The notes: a model not told the origin generated them from the sequence alone. Counted from the first letter of the stretch, positions 35,836-45,100 are shown. The stretch: 64,000 bases of DNA from Cytophagales bacterium (GCA_013298215.1 JAAFKE010000003.1:92936-156935), one strand, 5' to 3'. Translations and numbers: made by a program.

Positions 35836-37185
35836 CTACAATCTTTCGATCATACCTTTCATCAATTCCTCAAAATAAGCCGCGTTTTGCGGCCCAAACC
35901 AGTTCATGGTTTGGGTTTCGTAGTTGTCTAAATTGTAATAGCGGTCGGGGGTAATGTAGCCCACGTACCCGCCGTTGAAACTGCTAATCATTAGATTTAC
36001 CCCGCTTTTGGTTGCAGTAGCCTGGAAATCAGGCACTAAAAATCCCGAAAAATCACAAGGTGTTCCCACCAAAACGGTGCTTCCAATTCTAAGTGCCTTC
36101 AAGTCGGCGGGGTAGTCACCGTAAACGGTGTGGAAAAGCCACGGGCGCACCCGCCAGTTGCCCCACACCCGGGCGTGGGGCGCACGGAGGGTGAGCGGCA
36201 AAGTGAGTATTTTGAGCGTACTATCGGCACTGAGCCGAAGATTGGGAAGAACCAGTGCTATTTTTTGGGCCAACGCCCGCCCCTGGTTTTGAAGTCGTGC
36301 GCTGTCGCCTTTACCCACCACGTCGGGGCCCATGCCACCGACTGCCCCAGCCAGAAATAGGGCAAAATCAACCGATCCTTTTTCTAATTCGTCCGTGAGA
36401 ACCCCCGAATAATCACGGCTCAAATACTGCCACTGGTCAGCTCCCAACACGGTTGAGTGCGCCGAAAAGCTACAAATCAGGGCACTTTCGCCCGTATTTT
36501 TTTCTAATTTAATGGTGCGCAACAGTCCGTCAATGTCTTTTTTATTGTCAAAAACGCGGTTATACACCTGGCTACTTGCGTCTGTCTGAATATACCCCAT
36601 TTGAACGGGTGCGCGTTTAAGAGCCGCCGCGCGAATGGCCTCAATGATTTTGTCGGCAATGTAGTTCTCTACGCGCGGGTCATAATCGCCCGAAAAAAGC
36701 TCACCCACCAAGCCCGGGGCCCATCCGCCCAAACTATTGTGCGAATGTACGGCCCCCAAATAAACATTTTCCCAGGCAAAACCCACTTCTACCAACCGCT
36801 TTTTGAGAATGGCACTCACCGTTGGAGGAATAATGAGCAAATCGGCACTCACCAAAGCTACTCTGGTCGCGCCGTTATCGAGCACAATGGCTCGCACAAA
36901 AATAGAATCCAGCACGGTAGTCCAATGCTTGCCGCGCCGCACCCCGTAGCCTCCCGTTGGGGTAGTAAAGGGCGGCACCAGACTGGTTTTTGCCCAGCCA
37001 GCACTCAATATGGTTTTTGGCTTTGGTGGGTTCGGAAGATCGGCCAGCCTTTGGGTAGTTTGGGCATAAAAAGGCATCTGCTTGTAGGGCGTGTCATCTA
37101 CTGGGGACAAGCATAAAGCCAAAATTAGCACGCTCAATGCGGCAAGTCCAACGAGTATTTTAAAAACAAGCGTAAGGTATTTCAT
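35836..37185 (-). CDS. Neutral ceramidase-like (neutral/alkaline non-lysosomal ceramidase family) membrane-anchored protein
   Basis: 449 residues. One hydrophobic N-terminal segment (FKILVGLAALSVLILALCL) acts as a signal or anchor. The N-terminal ceramidase fold is shown by VALVSADLLIIP, AVHSHNSLGGWAPG (zinc-type His motif, about 145-158), ICSFSAHSTVLGADQW and LAGAVGGMGPDVVG. The family hydrolyses ceramide amides; Bacteroidota make sphingolipids, so a lipid-remodelling role is plausible. It is shorter than full-length ceramidases (~650+), so the C-terminal Ig-like domain is missing and another amidase substrate is possible. Confidence 0.75.
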   Translation of the reverse strand: MKYLTLVFKILVGLAALSVLILALCLSPVDDTPYKQMPFYAQTTQRLADLPNPPKPKTILSAGWAKTSLVPPFTTPTGGYGVRRGKHWTTVLDSIFVRAIVLDNGATRVALVSADLLIIPPTVSAILKKRLVEVGFAWENVYLGAVHSHNSLGGWAPGLVGELFSGDYDPRVENYIADKIIEAIRAAALKRAPVQMGYIQTDASSQVYNRVFDNKKDIDGLLRTIKLEKNTGESALICSFSAHSTVLGADQWQYLSRDYSGVLTDELEKGSVDFALFLAGAVGGMGPDVVGKGDSARLQNQGRALAQKIALVLPNLRLSADSTLKILTLPLTLRAPHARVWGNWRVRPWLFHTVYGDYPADLKALRIGSTVLVGTPCDFSGFLVPDFQATATKSGVNLMISSFNGGYVGYITPDRYYNLDNYETQTMNWFGPQNAAYFEELMKGMIERL

Positions 37186-37247
37186 GGCTGGGTGTCTATT
37201 TAATGTTCATTTCAGCGTTAAAATACGAATAAGTGGCGTATTAAACC

Positions 37248-37278
37248 AAAAAAAGCGGCAGGGGTCTCCCCTGCCGCT
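37248..37278 (-). terminator. Terminator of the type IX cargo gene
   Basis: Perfect 11-bp stem (37254-37264 with 37268-37278), three-base loop, seven-T run on the reverse strand, 20 nt past the stop at 37299. Confidence 0.9.
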
Positions 37279-37298
37279 CCAAAAGTGCCTACGCTAAT

Positions 37299-38381
37299 TT
37301 AGCGCGACACCCAAATCTTTTGGTTGTAAGTACGCGCTGCCGCTGGTCTTTCCAACCGAATCATAAACTGCGATCCCGAGATGTTGCTCGGCAGTTCGAT
37401 GGCTTTCTTGAAATTCTTAACCAAACCGTCTTTTGTCATCATCACGCGTCCAGTCATGTCGGTTATTTTTAGCGAGATGGCTTCGTCATCAGCAAAGCCA
37501 GTCAGGTTCACAAAAACTTCTCCCTGGCTTGGGTTTGGGTAAAACGAAGCCGCCGATACACTTTCGTTGCTACCTGCCAAGCCCGTAGTGAAGGCTTTTT
37601 TGCCCGACAGATCGAGGGTCGTAGTAGTCTTTTCGCCATTTCGCGACACCGCCCACTGCTCGTTGTTCAGCACAAGTATGCCCTCATCGGTTGCCGAGCC
37701 GTTCAAAAGTTGAATTTTGACTGGTACGCTGCCGTTAATCGTCCAATATTCTTGGGTGTTGATCGATGCCACGTCGTCCGATAAATTTTCTGACACGCCC
37801 AGCGGGTTGGCCGAAACGTACTCTACCGTTACTGCATTTGAAGACGTTGGTTTTGCCAAACACGGGCGGTAGGTTGTACCGTCGCCGATGGGGAACATAA
37901 ACGACTCCGAACCCTCTTTGGTAACTGGCCCACGCACGTGCGACTCGGCGGAAGCACCCAGGGCTTTTGCCTCCGAGCCAAACACGAGTGGACTGCCGTT
38001 TCGCGCCTCTACCAGTCCTCCTTGAAAATCGGCACTCCTATTTACGGTCAGTTTGCTTTGCAATACTACCGCGTCGTTGCGGGAGCTTTGAGCAAAGACC
38101 ACATTGTCGGCCGAAATTGATTTCTTTCCTGACACGGTTTGCAGTGCCGATCCGTCGAACACCAAAGTCTCCGAAGTAAAAACCCCTTGGTTATCAACGT
38201 TGTTTCGGGCGTGAATCTTGCCTCGCACATCCATCGTCCCCGAGTTCTTTATGTCTGTATTGATGGCCAATACAGCATCCTTGCCCACGTAAATGTCCGT
38301 ATTATTCACGAACTGAGCTCGCGCCGATACCGCTGAGATACCAAGTCCCAGCACAAAACCTATTTTAGTAAATGTCTTCAT
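37299..38381 (-). CDS. Type IX-secreted protein with type A C-terminal sorting domain
   Basis: 360 residues from the ATG at 38379-38381, which starts a signal peptide (MKTFTKIGFVLGLGISAVSA); the longer frame to 38450 is not preferred. The central part is a parallel-beta-like stretch with repeated NTDIKNSGTMDVRGKIHARN-type units and a domain containing YWTINGSVPVKIQLL. The C-terminus has the type A sorting signal: SFYPNPSQGEVFVNL, ISLKITDMTGRVM and a final IRLERP...KIWVSR. It is expected to pass the inner membrane by Sec and the outer membrane by the type IX system. Function of the passenger is unknown. Confidence 0.85.
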   Translation of the reverse strand: MKTFTKIGFVLGLGISAVSARAQFVNNTDIYVGKDAVLAINTDIKNSGTMDVRGKIHARNNVDNQGVFTSETLVFDGSALQTVSGKKSISADNVVFAQSSRNDAVVLQSKLTVNRSADFQGGLVEARNGSPLVFGSEAKALGASAESHVRGPVTKEGSESFMFPIGDGTTYRPCLAKPTSSNAVTVEYVSANPLGVSENLSDDVASINTQEYWTINGSVPVKIQLLNGSATDEGILVLNNEQWAVSRNGEKTTTTLDLSGKKAFTTGLAGSNESVSAASFYPNPSQGEVFVNLTGFADDEAISLKITDMTGRVMMTKDGLVKNFKKAIELPSNISGSQFMIRLERPAAARTYNQKIWVSR

Positions 38382-38433
38382 ATCCAGAATTGTTTTATCT
38401 TTTCGTAAAGTAAGAATATCTTTTGACTCTAAC

Positions 38434-38441
38434 CAAACATA
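38434..38441 (-). promoter_or_regulatory. Possible -7 element of the type IX cargo gene
   Basis: TATGTTTG on the reverse strand, 52 nt before the ATG; no good -33 at 19-20 nt. Confidence 0.3.
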
Positions 38442-38481
38442 TTGGGGCAAAATTATCCAACGGTATCTATTTCCAAAACCG

Positions 38482-39396
38482 CTACATCTTCACTTTTTTA
38501 ATATTTACCTCGCGGTCATAAACTACTTTTGGCCAAAGCCCGCATTTTTCGATCACCAGGCTACCCACATCGCGCATCACATAATTTATCATGCCCGTGG
38601 CCAGGCCCGAGTATCCTTCGCGGCTAATCATAAAAATTGGGCGACAAAGCGGATAATTTTTGAGACCCAAGTCTCGCTGGAACGGCTGGTAGTACTTACC
38701 ATCTTTGTCGGCCACGCCCATCACGCGCAAACCCTTAGAAAGTTGGGCACTGATGGCCAAGTCGCCGTCCGAAATCCAGTTTATACCAATGAAGCCGATC
38801 GCCGAAGGATTTTTTTTAACAAAGTTAATAACCTCCACGTTCGACTTGGTCGTAAATATTCTGATTTTTCTGGGATCTTTTACCTTAAATCTGTCGAGAA
38901 CATACGTAATGTTGCTCGAATTATCGTTGTCGAATACCAGCGTGACAGGCCCCGTTTGATTGCCCGCTCTCAGGTCGTTCCAAGTTTTGATCGATCCATC
39001 GAACAACCCTTGCAACTTTTTGATCGTAATAAGACTATCTGTGTTTGCCACCGACTGGATGAGTGCCACCCCATCGGTGGCTACCTCAATTTCTTTTACT
39101 GCGCCTTTTTGCTGCTTGAGTATGGTATTTTCTTGGGCATTTAATTGGCGCGACGCAACGATCATGCGGGCTTCTTTGCCGAGGAGCATCAAGATAGACT
39201 CTTGCTCGGGCTTGTACACCATCTTAAAGATCGCATTTGGATATACCCCAGTGTAGGCGTGGGTGAGTTGTTCTAAAACGGGTTTAAACGATTCATCGGC
39301 GGCAATGGTAATTTCTCCGCGCGAGGCTGTGTCGGGCGGAGGGGCGCACCCCAAGAGCAGCGATGCCGCCAGAATGCTGAAAAACACCTTTTTCAT
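38482..39396 (-). CDS. PstS-like substrate-binding lipoprotein
   Basis: 304 residues. Lipoprotein signal (ILAASLLLGC, Cys17) is followed by a periplasmic binding-protein fold of the phosphate-binding PstS type: GEITIAADESFKPVLEQL, LQGLFDGSIKTWNDL, VTLVFDNDNSSNITYVLDRF, NPSAIGFIGINWISDGD and GYSGLATGMINYVMRDVG. No pstCAB permease genes are near. It is the last gene of the ExbB-ExbD-ExbD-TonB run (14 nt after a small membrane protein gene), so it more likely serves the Ton energy system than phosphate uptake; this is inference from position. Confidence 0.85.
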   Translation of the reverse strand: MKKVFFSILAASLLLGCAPPPDTASRGEITIAADESFKPVLEQLTHAYTGVYPNAIFKMVYKPEQESILMLLGKEARMIVASRQLNAQENTILKQQKGAVKEIEVATDGVALIQSVANTDSLITIKKLQGLFDGSIKTWNDLRAGNQTGPVTLVFDNDNSSNITYVLDRFKVKDPRKIRIFTTKSNVEVINFVKKNPSAIGFIGINWISDGDLAISAQLSKGLRVMGVADKDGKYYQPFQRDLGLKNYPLCRPIFMISREGYSGLATGMINYVMRDVGSLVIEKCGLWPKVVYDREVNIKKVKM

Positions 39397-39410
39397 AAGC
39401 TGACAAGATA

Positions 39411-39614
39411 TTAAAACTCTTTAATGCCCCGGTACGATCGGAAGCACCCATAAACAAACAACAAAACGGCTATTGCCCAACGGATAACTCCACTGGGCAA
39501 CAGCCCGAAAGTCTGAGAGGAGGTCATCAAAAAGATGCCTCCTCCCAGGTACGAGAGGCCGATCAGGATCTGTAGAACCCCCGTAAAGACCTCGCCAAAA
39601 GTACGATTATTCAT
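39411..39614 (-). CDS. Small two-helix membrane protein, unknown function
   Basis: 67 residues with two hydrophobic helices (VLQILIGLSYLGGGIFLM and VIRWAIAVLLFVYGCF) joined by a short loop (TSSQTFGLLPSG). It lies 4 nt after tonB and 14 nt before the PstS-like gene on the same strand, so it is a genuine member of the operon. No family is recognised. Confidence 0.75.
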   Translation of the reverse strand: MNNRTFGEVFTGVLQILIGLSYLGGGIFLMTSSQTFGLLPSGVIRWAIAVLLFVYGCFRSYRGIKEF

Positions 39615-39618
39615 GTTG

Positions 39619-40449
39619 TTACTCGAGCGTAAAGCTGATCGGCAAGTTGTATTTTACCCGCACCGACCGACCCGACTGCTTGCCTGGTTTCCATTTAGGC
39701 ATCGAGCGCACTACGCGCAAGGCCTCCTCGTCGCAACCAAAACCGAGACCCTTCAAAACCTGCGGGTCCTGAATAGAACCGTCCGAATTGACTACGAAAG
39801 TCATAAACACCTTTCCAGACACGTTTGCGCGCGAGGCAGAAGCAGGGTACTTGATGTTTTTGCCAAGGTACTTATACATTTCTGAGATACCACCTGGGTA
39901 TTCTGGCTGCTGCTCTACCACCTGAAAGATGGGTTCCTCAACTGGGGCTGCCTCTACCACTTCAGCTTTGCTGGGAGCCGCCGTTTCTTCGGGAGCCACA
40001 ATGGCTTCTTCTGCGTTGGGGTCTCCCTCCTGGGTTTTGTCAGCGGCCACGGCCTCTTTCAATTCCTCAACGGTAGGGGGAGGTGTTTCCTCGGGGACTT
40101 CCTCGTCGGGTTTCACTTCGGGCGGCAAGAACTTCACCGTGTTCACCTTCGGCAGCTCTACTGGCGGCGGTGGGGGTGGAGGTGGCTCGTTGGGGTCGAG
40201 CGGTGGGGGAGCCAGTTTCATCAAATCTACCTCCGACATATTTACTTCGGGCTCGCCCGACGGGAGCAGACTGATAAGCGTTGGAGCCAACATTCCTAAG
40301 AAAAATATGGCACCGCCTATTAGGAGGGCGCGCGTCAGGAACTTAGAATATGATTTCCGCAAATCGTAGGCACCGTATGCTTTGTTACGGTTCTCGAAAA
40401 TAATATCATCGAGGGTAGCCGTGGCCGCAGTACTATTTACTTCTGCCAT
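39619..40449 (-). CDS. tonB: Energy transducer TonB
   Basis: 276 residues. A cytoplasmic start with the Bacteroidota TonB signature LDDIIFENRNKAYGAYDLRK, one transmembrane helix (ALLIGGAIFFLGMLAPTLI, about 42-60), a proline-rich periplasmic spacer (PPPLDPNEPPPPPPPPVELP), an acidic stretch and the C-terminal TonB domain (PEYPGGISEMYKYLGKNIKYP onward, about 185-276) ending in YNLPISFTLE. It links the ExbB/ExbD motor to outer-membrane receptors. It is encoded directly after the two ExbD genes. Confidence 0.96.
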   Translation of the reverse strand: MAEVNSTAATATLDDIIFENRNKAYGAYDLRKSYSKFLTRALLIGGAIFFLGMLAPTLISLLPSGEPEVNMSEVDLMKLAPPPLDPNEPPPPPPPPVELPKVNTVKFLPPEVKPDEEVPEETPPPTVEELKEAVAADKTQEGDPNAEEAIVAPEETAAPSKAEVVEAAPVEEPIFQVVEQQPEYPGGISEMYKYLGKNIKYPASASRANVSGKVFMTFVVNSDGSIQDPQVLKGLGFGCDEEALRVVRSMPKWKPGKQSGRSVRVKYNLPISFTLE

Positions 40450-40472
40450 TGTGTTTTGGGTTAATAATTGAA

Positions 40473-41048
40473 TTAATCTTTTGTCTTGTCGCCCAGGAGT
40501 TTGGTCTCATCGGGTGTTAGGGCATCTACGAGTGCGTACCGCTTTATTTTTGTGATTGCCATTTCGTCAATCGCATCCACCGTGTTTTTGTAGGTAGAGC
40601 CACGGAGTGGTTTAATCACGCAAACAAATTGAGACTCTCCCTTGGCATCTTTTCCAAACTCAGCGTCCACGCGCACGCGTGCTTTCATGAGTGCCTCCCT
40701 AAGTGGGAAACCGTAGGAAAAGTCTTTGAGGGCCGCCTTTGCTCCGTCTTCGCTCGATGCAACACCGTCTAATACGTGGGCTACATTATTTTTTCCCAGG
40801 AACAGGGTAGCCACTTTCGAGGCTTTTAGGGGTTCGGTTTCTTGTTCTTTTTCGTTCGATTTATCGGGTACGTTGAGCGTCATCGACGATGGCTTACTGA
40901 GCGTAGTTGCCAAAATAAAGAACGTAATAAGTAGGAAACCTAAATCTACCATGGGGGTCATATCAACGCTGGTGGATGCTTTCTTTGAGCGTACTTTACC
41001 ACCTTTGCCTTTACCTTTCCCCCCGCCGGAGGTATCTATTTCTGACAT
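40473..41048 (-). CDS. exbD: Biopolymer transport protein ExbD (second copy)
   Basis: 191 residues. A basic, glycine-rich cytoplasmic N-terminus (GGGKGKGKGGKVRSKKAS), then the single helix with the essential Asp in VDMTPMVDLGFLLITFFILA (about 28-47), and a periplasmic domain ending in KTKD. It is part of the proton-driven ExbB/ExbD motor that energises TonB. It lies between the other exbD copy and tonB, with gaps of 28 and 23 nt. Confidence 0.94.
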   Translation of the reverse strand: MSEIDTSGGGKGKGKGGKVRSKKASTSVDMTPMVDLGFLLITFFILATTLSKPSSMTLNVPDKSNEKEQETEPLKASKVATLFLGKNNVAHVLDGVASSEDGAKAALKDFSYGFPLREALMKARVRVDAEFGKDAKGESQFVCVIKPLRGSTYKNTVDAIDEMAITKIKRYALVDALTPDETKLLGDKTKD

Positions 41049-41076
41049 TTTTTTACAGTATGTTTAGGATTATACA

Positions 41077-41694
41077 TTAATCGGCCTTCCAACCTGCGGG
41101 TGCCTGCTCGGTTCCCGTAATCAGGTTAAACTTATTGATATTTTGGGCTTGCAGCGAGCCTACCACGTTTTTGAACACGGGGAACTTAGAAAAATTGTCT
41201 CCCTTTATGCAAATTCGGAGGTCGTTGTTGGCTTTACGGGCGTTGTAAACCCACTTGGCCAAGTCGTTTTGGGCGGTCGAGTCTACTGGAATACCTGGTT
41301 GCTTAAAAGCACCCATTTGCTCTTTTGACAAATTGAGCCACGCACCGAGCTGATTCAAAGGCACACCGAAGTTTGACTGGATACCAAATTTTTTGATTTG
41401 TTTTTCGTCAAACTTCAAACCTTCGGCGGCGGCTATGTTTTCGAGCATGGCGCGGCGGTTCACTTGGTTGTCTATTCCAAAATACACCTTGCCATCTTTG
41501 TCTATGCTGATGGTCATAATGTCTTTGTCGGGTACTTTAATGCCTGAGATCGATGATGGTGTTTCGATTTCGGCGGCATCTTGAGACTTAAACTTGGCAG
41601 TCAAAATGAAGAATGTCAGCAGCAAAAAGGCTACGTCGCACATCGCAGTCATGTCGAGTGCGGGTTTTCTACGGACTGGTTTTACTATTGGCAT
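41077..41694 (-). CDS. exbD: Biopolymer transport protein ExbD (first copy)
   Basis: 205 residues. Single transmembrane helix near the N-terminus with the conserved Asp (PALDMTAMCDVAFLLLTFFI, about 11-30), then a periplasmic domain (IKVPDKDIMTISIDKDGKVY onward). Bacteroidota often carry two diverged exbD copies in tandem; this one has a longer periplasmic part and no glycine-rich leader. Downstream of exbB by 119 nt. Confidence 0.94.
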   Translation of the reverse strand: MPIVKPVRRKPALDMTAMCDVAFLLLTFFILTAKFKSQDAAEIETPSSISGIKVPDKDIMTISIDKDGKVYFGIDNQVNRRAMLENIAAAEGLKFDEKQIKKFGIQSNFGVPLNQLGAWLNLSKEQMGAFKQPGIPVDSTAQNDLAKWVYNARKANNDLRICIKGDNFSKFPVFKNVVGSLQAQNINKFNLITGTEQAPAGWKAD

Positions 41695-41813
41695 GATTTC
41701 TCGTGTTTATTGATAGAAAACGAACTCAACTATATTTTTAGTGCTTCACCGCACTGGTAAATAGCAGCGGGTCGAACTCGCCACTATTTATCAGTTTTCG
41801 GTGTGCAAAAATA

Positions 41814-42647
41814 TTAGTGGTGTGCCGAGAAGTTTTGCTGAATGCTCAGTCCGATTTCGTCGATTTTGTACGTTAGCTCGTCAATACGGCTCGAGAAGTA
41901 GCTGTACATGATGGTTGCGATGGCCGCAGTACCAATGCCGAGGGCTGTGTTTACGAGTGCCTCCGAGATACCAGTTGCCAAGGCGGCGGTGTCTGGCGAG
42001 CCAGTTGTACCCATGGCGGCAAATGCGCGGATCATACCAAGTACTGTTCCCAGAAGGGCAACCAACGTAGAAACGGTGGCAAGGGTGGCAATGATCGTCA
42101 GGTTTTTCTCGAGCATAGGTAGTTCGAGGGTTGTGGCCTCTTCTACTTCCTTCTGGAGAGCAGCTAATTTTTGCTCTTTTGTCAATTCAGCGTCGCTGGC
42201 CAACAACTTGTATTTGCCGAGGGCTGTTTTAACTACGTTTCCAACAGATCCTTTTTGCTTGTCGCACTCTTTGATGGCACCGTCAACCTCGTTGCGGTCG
42301 AGCATGGCTTTTACTTTGCGAACAAATTCATCGATTGAACCTGTGCCTGTAGCCTTGCTGATGATAAAGAAACGCTCCAACGAAAACACTAAAACAATTA
42401 AGAAACACGTAAACAAGATTGGCACGATGTTACCTCCTTCGTAAACAATACCAAAATAATCGCCACCAATTGGGCCCTTTGCGTGGTCTCCATCTACGAA
42501 GTGGCTTGAGTCACCGCAGATAAAAACGTAGGCAGCAATACCAGCAGCAAACAGAATAGGGATGACAAACAGGGGATTGAGGCCAGCTGATGTCTTTTGG
42601 GTTGCGGCAGCTTTGGCCGGTGCTGGAGTCGAAGTTTTCTTTTCCAT
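41814..42647 (-). CDS. exbB: ExbB / MotA / TolQ family proton channel protein
   Basis: 277 residues with a lysine/alanine-rich start, then helices at about 27-45, 78-97, 180-205 and 217-240. The family core is VFSLERFFIISKATGTGSID and the C-terminal TIIATLATVSTLVALLGTVLGMIRAFAAMG, followed by ALVNTALGIGTAAIATIMYSYF. It forms the pentameric channel around ExbD that converts the proton gradient to work on TonB. It is the first gene of the reverse-strand operon and has a clear promoter about 130 nt upstream. Confidence 0.95.
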   Translation of the reverse strand: MEKKTSTPAPAKAAATQKTSAGLNPLFVIPILFAAGIAAYVFICGDSSHFVDGDHAKGPIGGDYFGIVYEGGNIVPILFTCFLIVLVFSLERFFIISKATGTGSIDEFVRKVKAMLDRNEVDGAIKECDKQKGSVGNVVKTALGKYKLLASDAELTKEQKLAALQKEVEEATTLELPMLEKNLTIIATLATVSTLVALLGTVLGMIRAFAAMGTTGSPDTAALATGISEALVNTALGIGTAAIATIMYSYFSSRIDELTYKIDEIGLSIQQNFSAHH

Positions 42648-42955
42648 TAGTTAGAATTTACTTTAGGGTTTTGTTAAAAATAGTTTTAGAAAAAATAAAG
42701 GAAATGTGTTCAGAAACGATAAATATTGACAAAGTAATTTTAATAACAATATGTTGGACAATTGCCCGAATGACAAACGCAAAAGTATTAATTTTATCTT
42801 TTAAAGCAACAAAAACTTTGGTTGTACCACAAATTTTTTTTCGCTCTCTTTTCAGAATAAACCTTGCAATAATAAGTTAAAAGTTTCATTTTATGCCGTA
42901 AATTATCAAAATGACCGAATATTTAATTTTCAAATAAGTTCAAATCCGAAAGAAA
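42648..42955. other. Divergent intergenic region between exbB and recQ (308 nt)
   Basis: AT-rich, no open reading frame of note. It holds the exbB promoter (42780-42810, reverse) and must contain the recQ promoter; no full TAnnTTTG/-33 pair was found for recQ. Confidence 0.7.
42780..42810 (-). promoter_or_regulatory. Probable promoter of the exbB operon
   Basis: On the reverse strand: -33 GTTG (42807-42810), exactly 19 nt, -7 TACTTTTG (42780-42787), a full TAnnTTTG match. Leader of about 125 nt to the exbB ATG. Confidence 0.6.
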
Positions 42956-45100
42956 TTGCAGACCCCATCCCAGATTTTAAAGAAATACTTTGGCTACGAT
43001 CAATTTCGTCCCAACCAATTAGCAATCATAAATGCCATTGTGAGTGGGCGAGACGTACTCACGTTGATGCCCACTGGGGGAGGCAAGTCGGTTTGTTTTC
43101 AGGTACCAGCATTGCTCAAAAATGGCTTGGCGGTTGTGGTGTCGCCGCTCATTGCGCTCATGAAAGACCAAGTCGAAGCCCTGAAAATCAATGGCATAGA
43201 AGCCGCATACCTCAACAGTTCGCAAGACGGCAACCAGCAACGGCTCATCGAAAACCAGGCCAGAAATGGCCAGTTAAAACTCCTTTACGTGTCGCCCGAA
43301 AAAATGGTGAGCCAAACTTTTTTAACATTCTTACGCGAGCTCGAGATAAGCCTTTTTGCCATCGACGAGGCGCACTGCATCTCTTCGTGGGGGCATGATT
43401 TCAGGCCAGAGTACCAGCAACTGGGCGTTTTGAAACAATATTTTCCGAGTATTCCGGTGGCAGCTTTCACTGCCACCGCCGACCGCCTGACGCGGCAAGA
43501 CATCATTACACAGCTCAAATTATCCGATCCAGCGCTATTTATTACGTCTTTCGACCGGCCAAATTTGAGCCTGCGGGTGCTGCCTGGCACTAAACGTCTG
43601 CAACAAATTTTGAAATTTGCCCGCGAAAAACCCAACACTTCGGGCATCATATACTGCAACAGCCGCAAACAAACGGAGTCTTTGTCGCAAAAACTCACCG
43701 AGGCTGGTTTTAATGCCGGGTTCTACCACGCTGGCATGGACAGCGCCGTCCGCTCGCGCACCCAAGAGGCATTCGTGCGCGACGATCTCAAAATTATTTG
43801 CGCCACCGTAGCTTTTGGAATGGGCATCGACAAATCGAATGTACGGTGGGTGGTTCACTACGGAATGCCAAAAAACTTGGAGGGATACTACCAAGAAATT
43901 GGGCGGGCAGGCCGCGACGGTGCGCCCGCCGACACGGTTCTGTTTTACAGTTTTGCCGACGTGATGAACTGGCGCGACATGATCTCAGAAAACGCACCCG
44001 CCAACTTAGAATTTCAGTTGGCCAAATTAGATAGAATGCAGCAATATGCCGACGCCAATTCGTGCCGACGGCGAATACTATTGAGTTATTTTTCGGAAGA
44101 AATTGGGCAAAATTGCGGCAATTGTGATGTTTGCAGCAACCCGCGCCAGTCGTTCGACGGTACGGTTATTGCCCAAAAAGCCCTCTCGGCGGCTATTCGG
44201 CTGCGCGAGGAGGTGCCGATGAACACGCTCATAGATGTGCTACGTGGCTCGCGAAACCAAACAATTGTGGCGCGTGGCTACGACCAAATCAAAACTTACG
44301 GCGCGGGTGCAGACTTAAAATACGAGGAATGGCGCGATTATTTGTGGCAACTCATCAATATGGGTGTTTTGGAGGTGGCCTACGAACAACGCCACGCGCT
44401 CAGGCGGGGTGCGCTGGCAGATGCCGTACTGACAAGGGGCCAGAATATCCAGCTTGTCAGACCAGAACACGCCATAAAAATGAACGAAGTAGCCGTTCAA
44501 ACCGACCGCAAAGAAAAAAGCCGAACCGATGTGGTGCGCGACGAACTATTTGAGGAGCTGCGGGTGCTGCGAAAGTCGGTGGCCGACAAACTGAACGTAC
44601 CGCCTTACTTGATTTTTTCGGATGCTACCCTCAGCGACCTCGCCCAAAAAAGACCTACCACTCCCGAACAGCTTTTGGGTGTGAGCGGGGTAGGCCAACG
44701 AAAACTTGAACAGTTTGGCGTTCCTTTTTTGAAAATAATTAGCGACTACACCAAAAAGAAAGGGTTGCCTACGCCAACCAACAAAATCGCCTCCCGCAAT
44801 TTGGGAGAAAGCACGCAACTCGTTAGCTTTGAAATGTACAAGAATGGTCTTTCAGTAGGGCAGATTGCAAACCAAAGAAGTTTGACCGAATATACGGTCA
44901 TTGGGCATCTGGTGGCCATGTTTGAGGCGGGTGCCGACGTGAACCTGAACCAGTTCTTAGCACCTTCCGAACGCGCCGAAATAGAAGCCGTTATTCGTGA
45001 AATTGGTATCATCGACAACCGCATTAAGCCTATTTTCGACGCGCTTGATGCCCGTTACGAATATTACAAAATAAAGATTGTGGCGGCACTTATTAGATAA
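42956..45100 (+). CDS. recQ: ATP-dependent DNA helicase RecQ (TTG start)
   Basis: 714 residues. Start is TTG at 42956: an in-frame stop at 42935 and no ATG before the core make it the only reasonable choice. Motifs in order: FGYDQFRPNQLAIINA-type Q motif (YFGYDQFRPNQLAI), Walker A LMPTGGGKSV (about 37-46), DEAH-box variant AIDEAHCISSWGHDF (about 138-152), TATADRLTRQDI, GRAGRDG with the arginine finger (about 322-328), the zinc-binding cysteines CRRRILLSYF...CGNCDVC, the RQC winged helix, an HRDC domain (LRVLRKSVADKLNVPPYLIF) and a final helix-turn-helix segment (NGLSVGQIANQRSL). 3'-5' helicase for recombination and fork repair. Confidence 0.96.
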   Translation: MQTPSQILKKYFGYDQFRPNQLAIINAIVSGRDVLTLMPTGGGKSVCFQVPALLKNGLAVVVSPLIALMKDQVEALKINGIEAAYLNSSQDGNQQRLIENQARNGQLKLLYVSPEKMVSQTFLTFLRELEISLFAIDEAHCISSWGHDFRPEYQQLGVLKQYFPSIPVAAFTATADRLTRQDIITQLKLSDPALFITSFDRPNLSLRVLPGTKRLQQILKFAREKPNTSGIIYCNSRKQTESLSQKLTEAGFNAGFYHAGMDSAVRSRTQEAFVRDDLKIICATVAFGMGIDKSNVRWVVHYGMPKNLEGYYQEIGRAGRDGAPADTVLFYSFADVMNWRDMISENAPANLEFQLAKLDRMQQYADANSCRRRILLSYFSEEIGQNCGNCDVCSNPRQSFDGTVIAQKALSAAIRLREEVPMNTLIDVLRGSRNQTIVARGYDQIKTYGAGADLKYEEWRDYLWQLINMGVLEVAYEQRHALRRGALADAVLTRGQNIQLVRPEHAIKMNEVAVQTDRKEKSRTDVVRDELFEELRVLRKSVADKLNVPPYLIFSDATLSDLAQKRPTTPEQLLGVSGVGQRKLEQFGVPFLKIISDYTKKKGLPTPTNKIASRNLGESTQLVSFEMYKNGLSVGQIANQRSLTEYTVIGHLVAMFEAGADVNLNQFLAPSERAEIEAVIREIGIIDNRIKPIFDALDARYEYYKIKIVAALIR

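Noticed and set aside
42590..42880. Forward open frame across the exbB start and promoter
   Set aside because: It lies opposite a certain gene and its promoter, and has no recognised domain.
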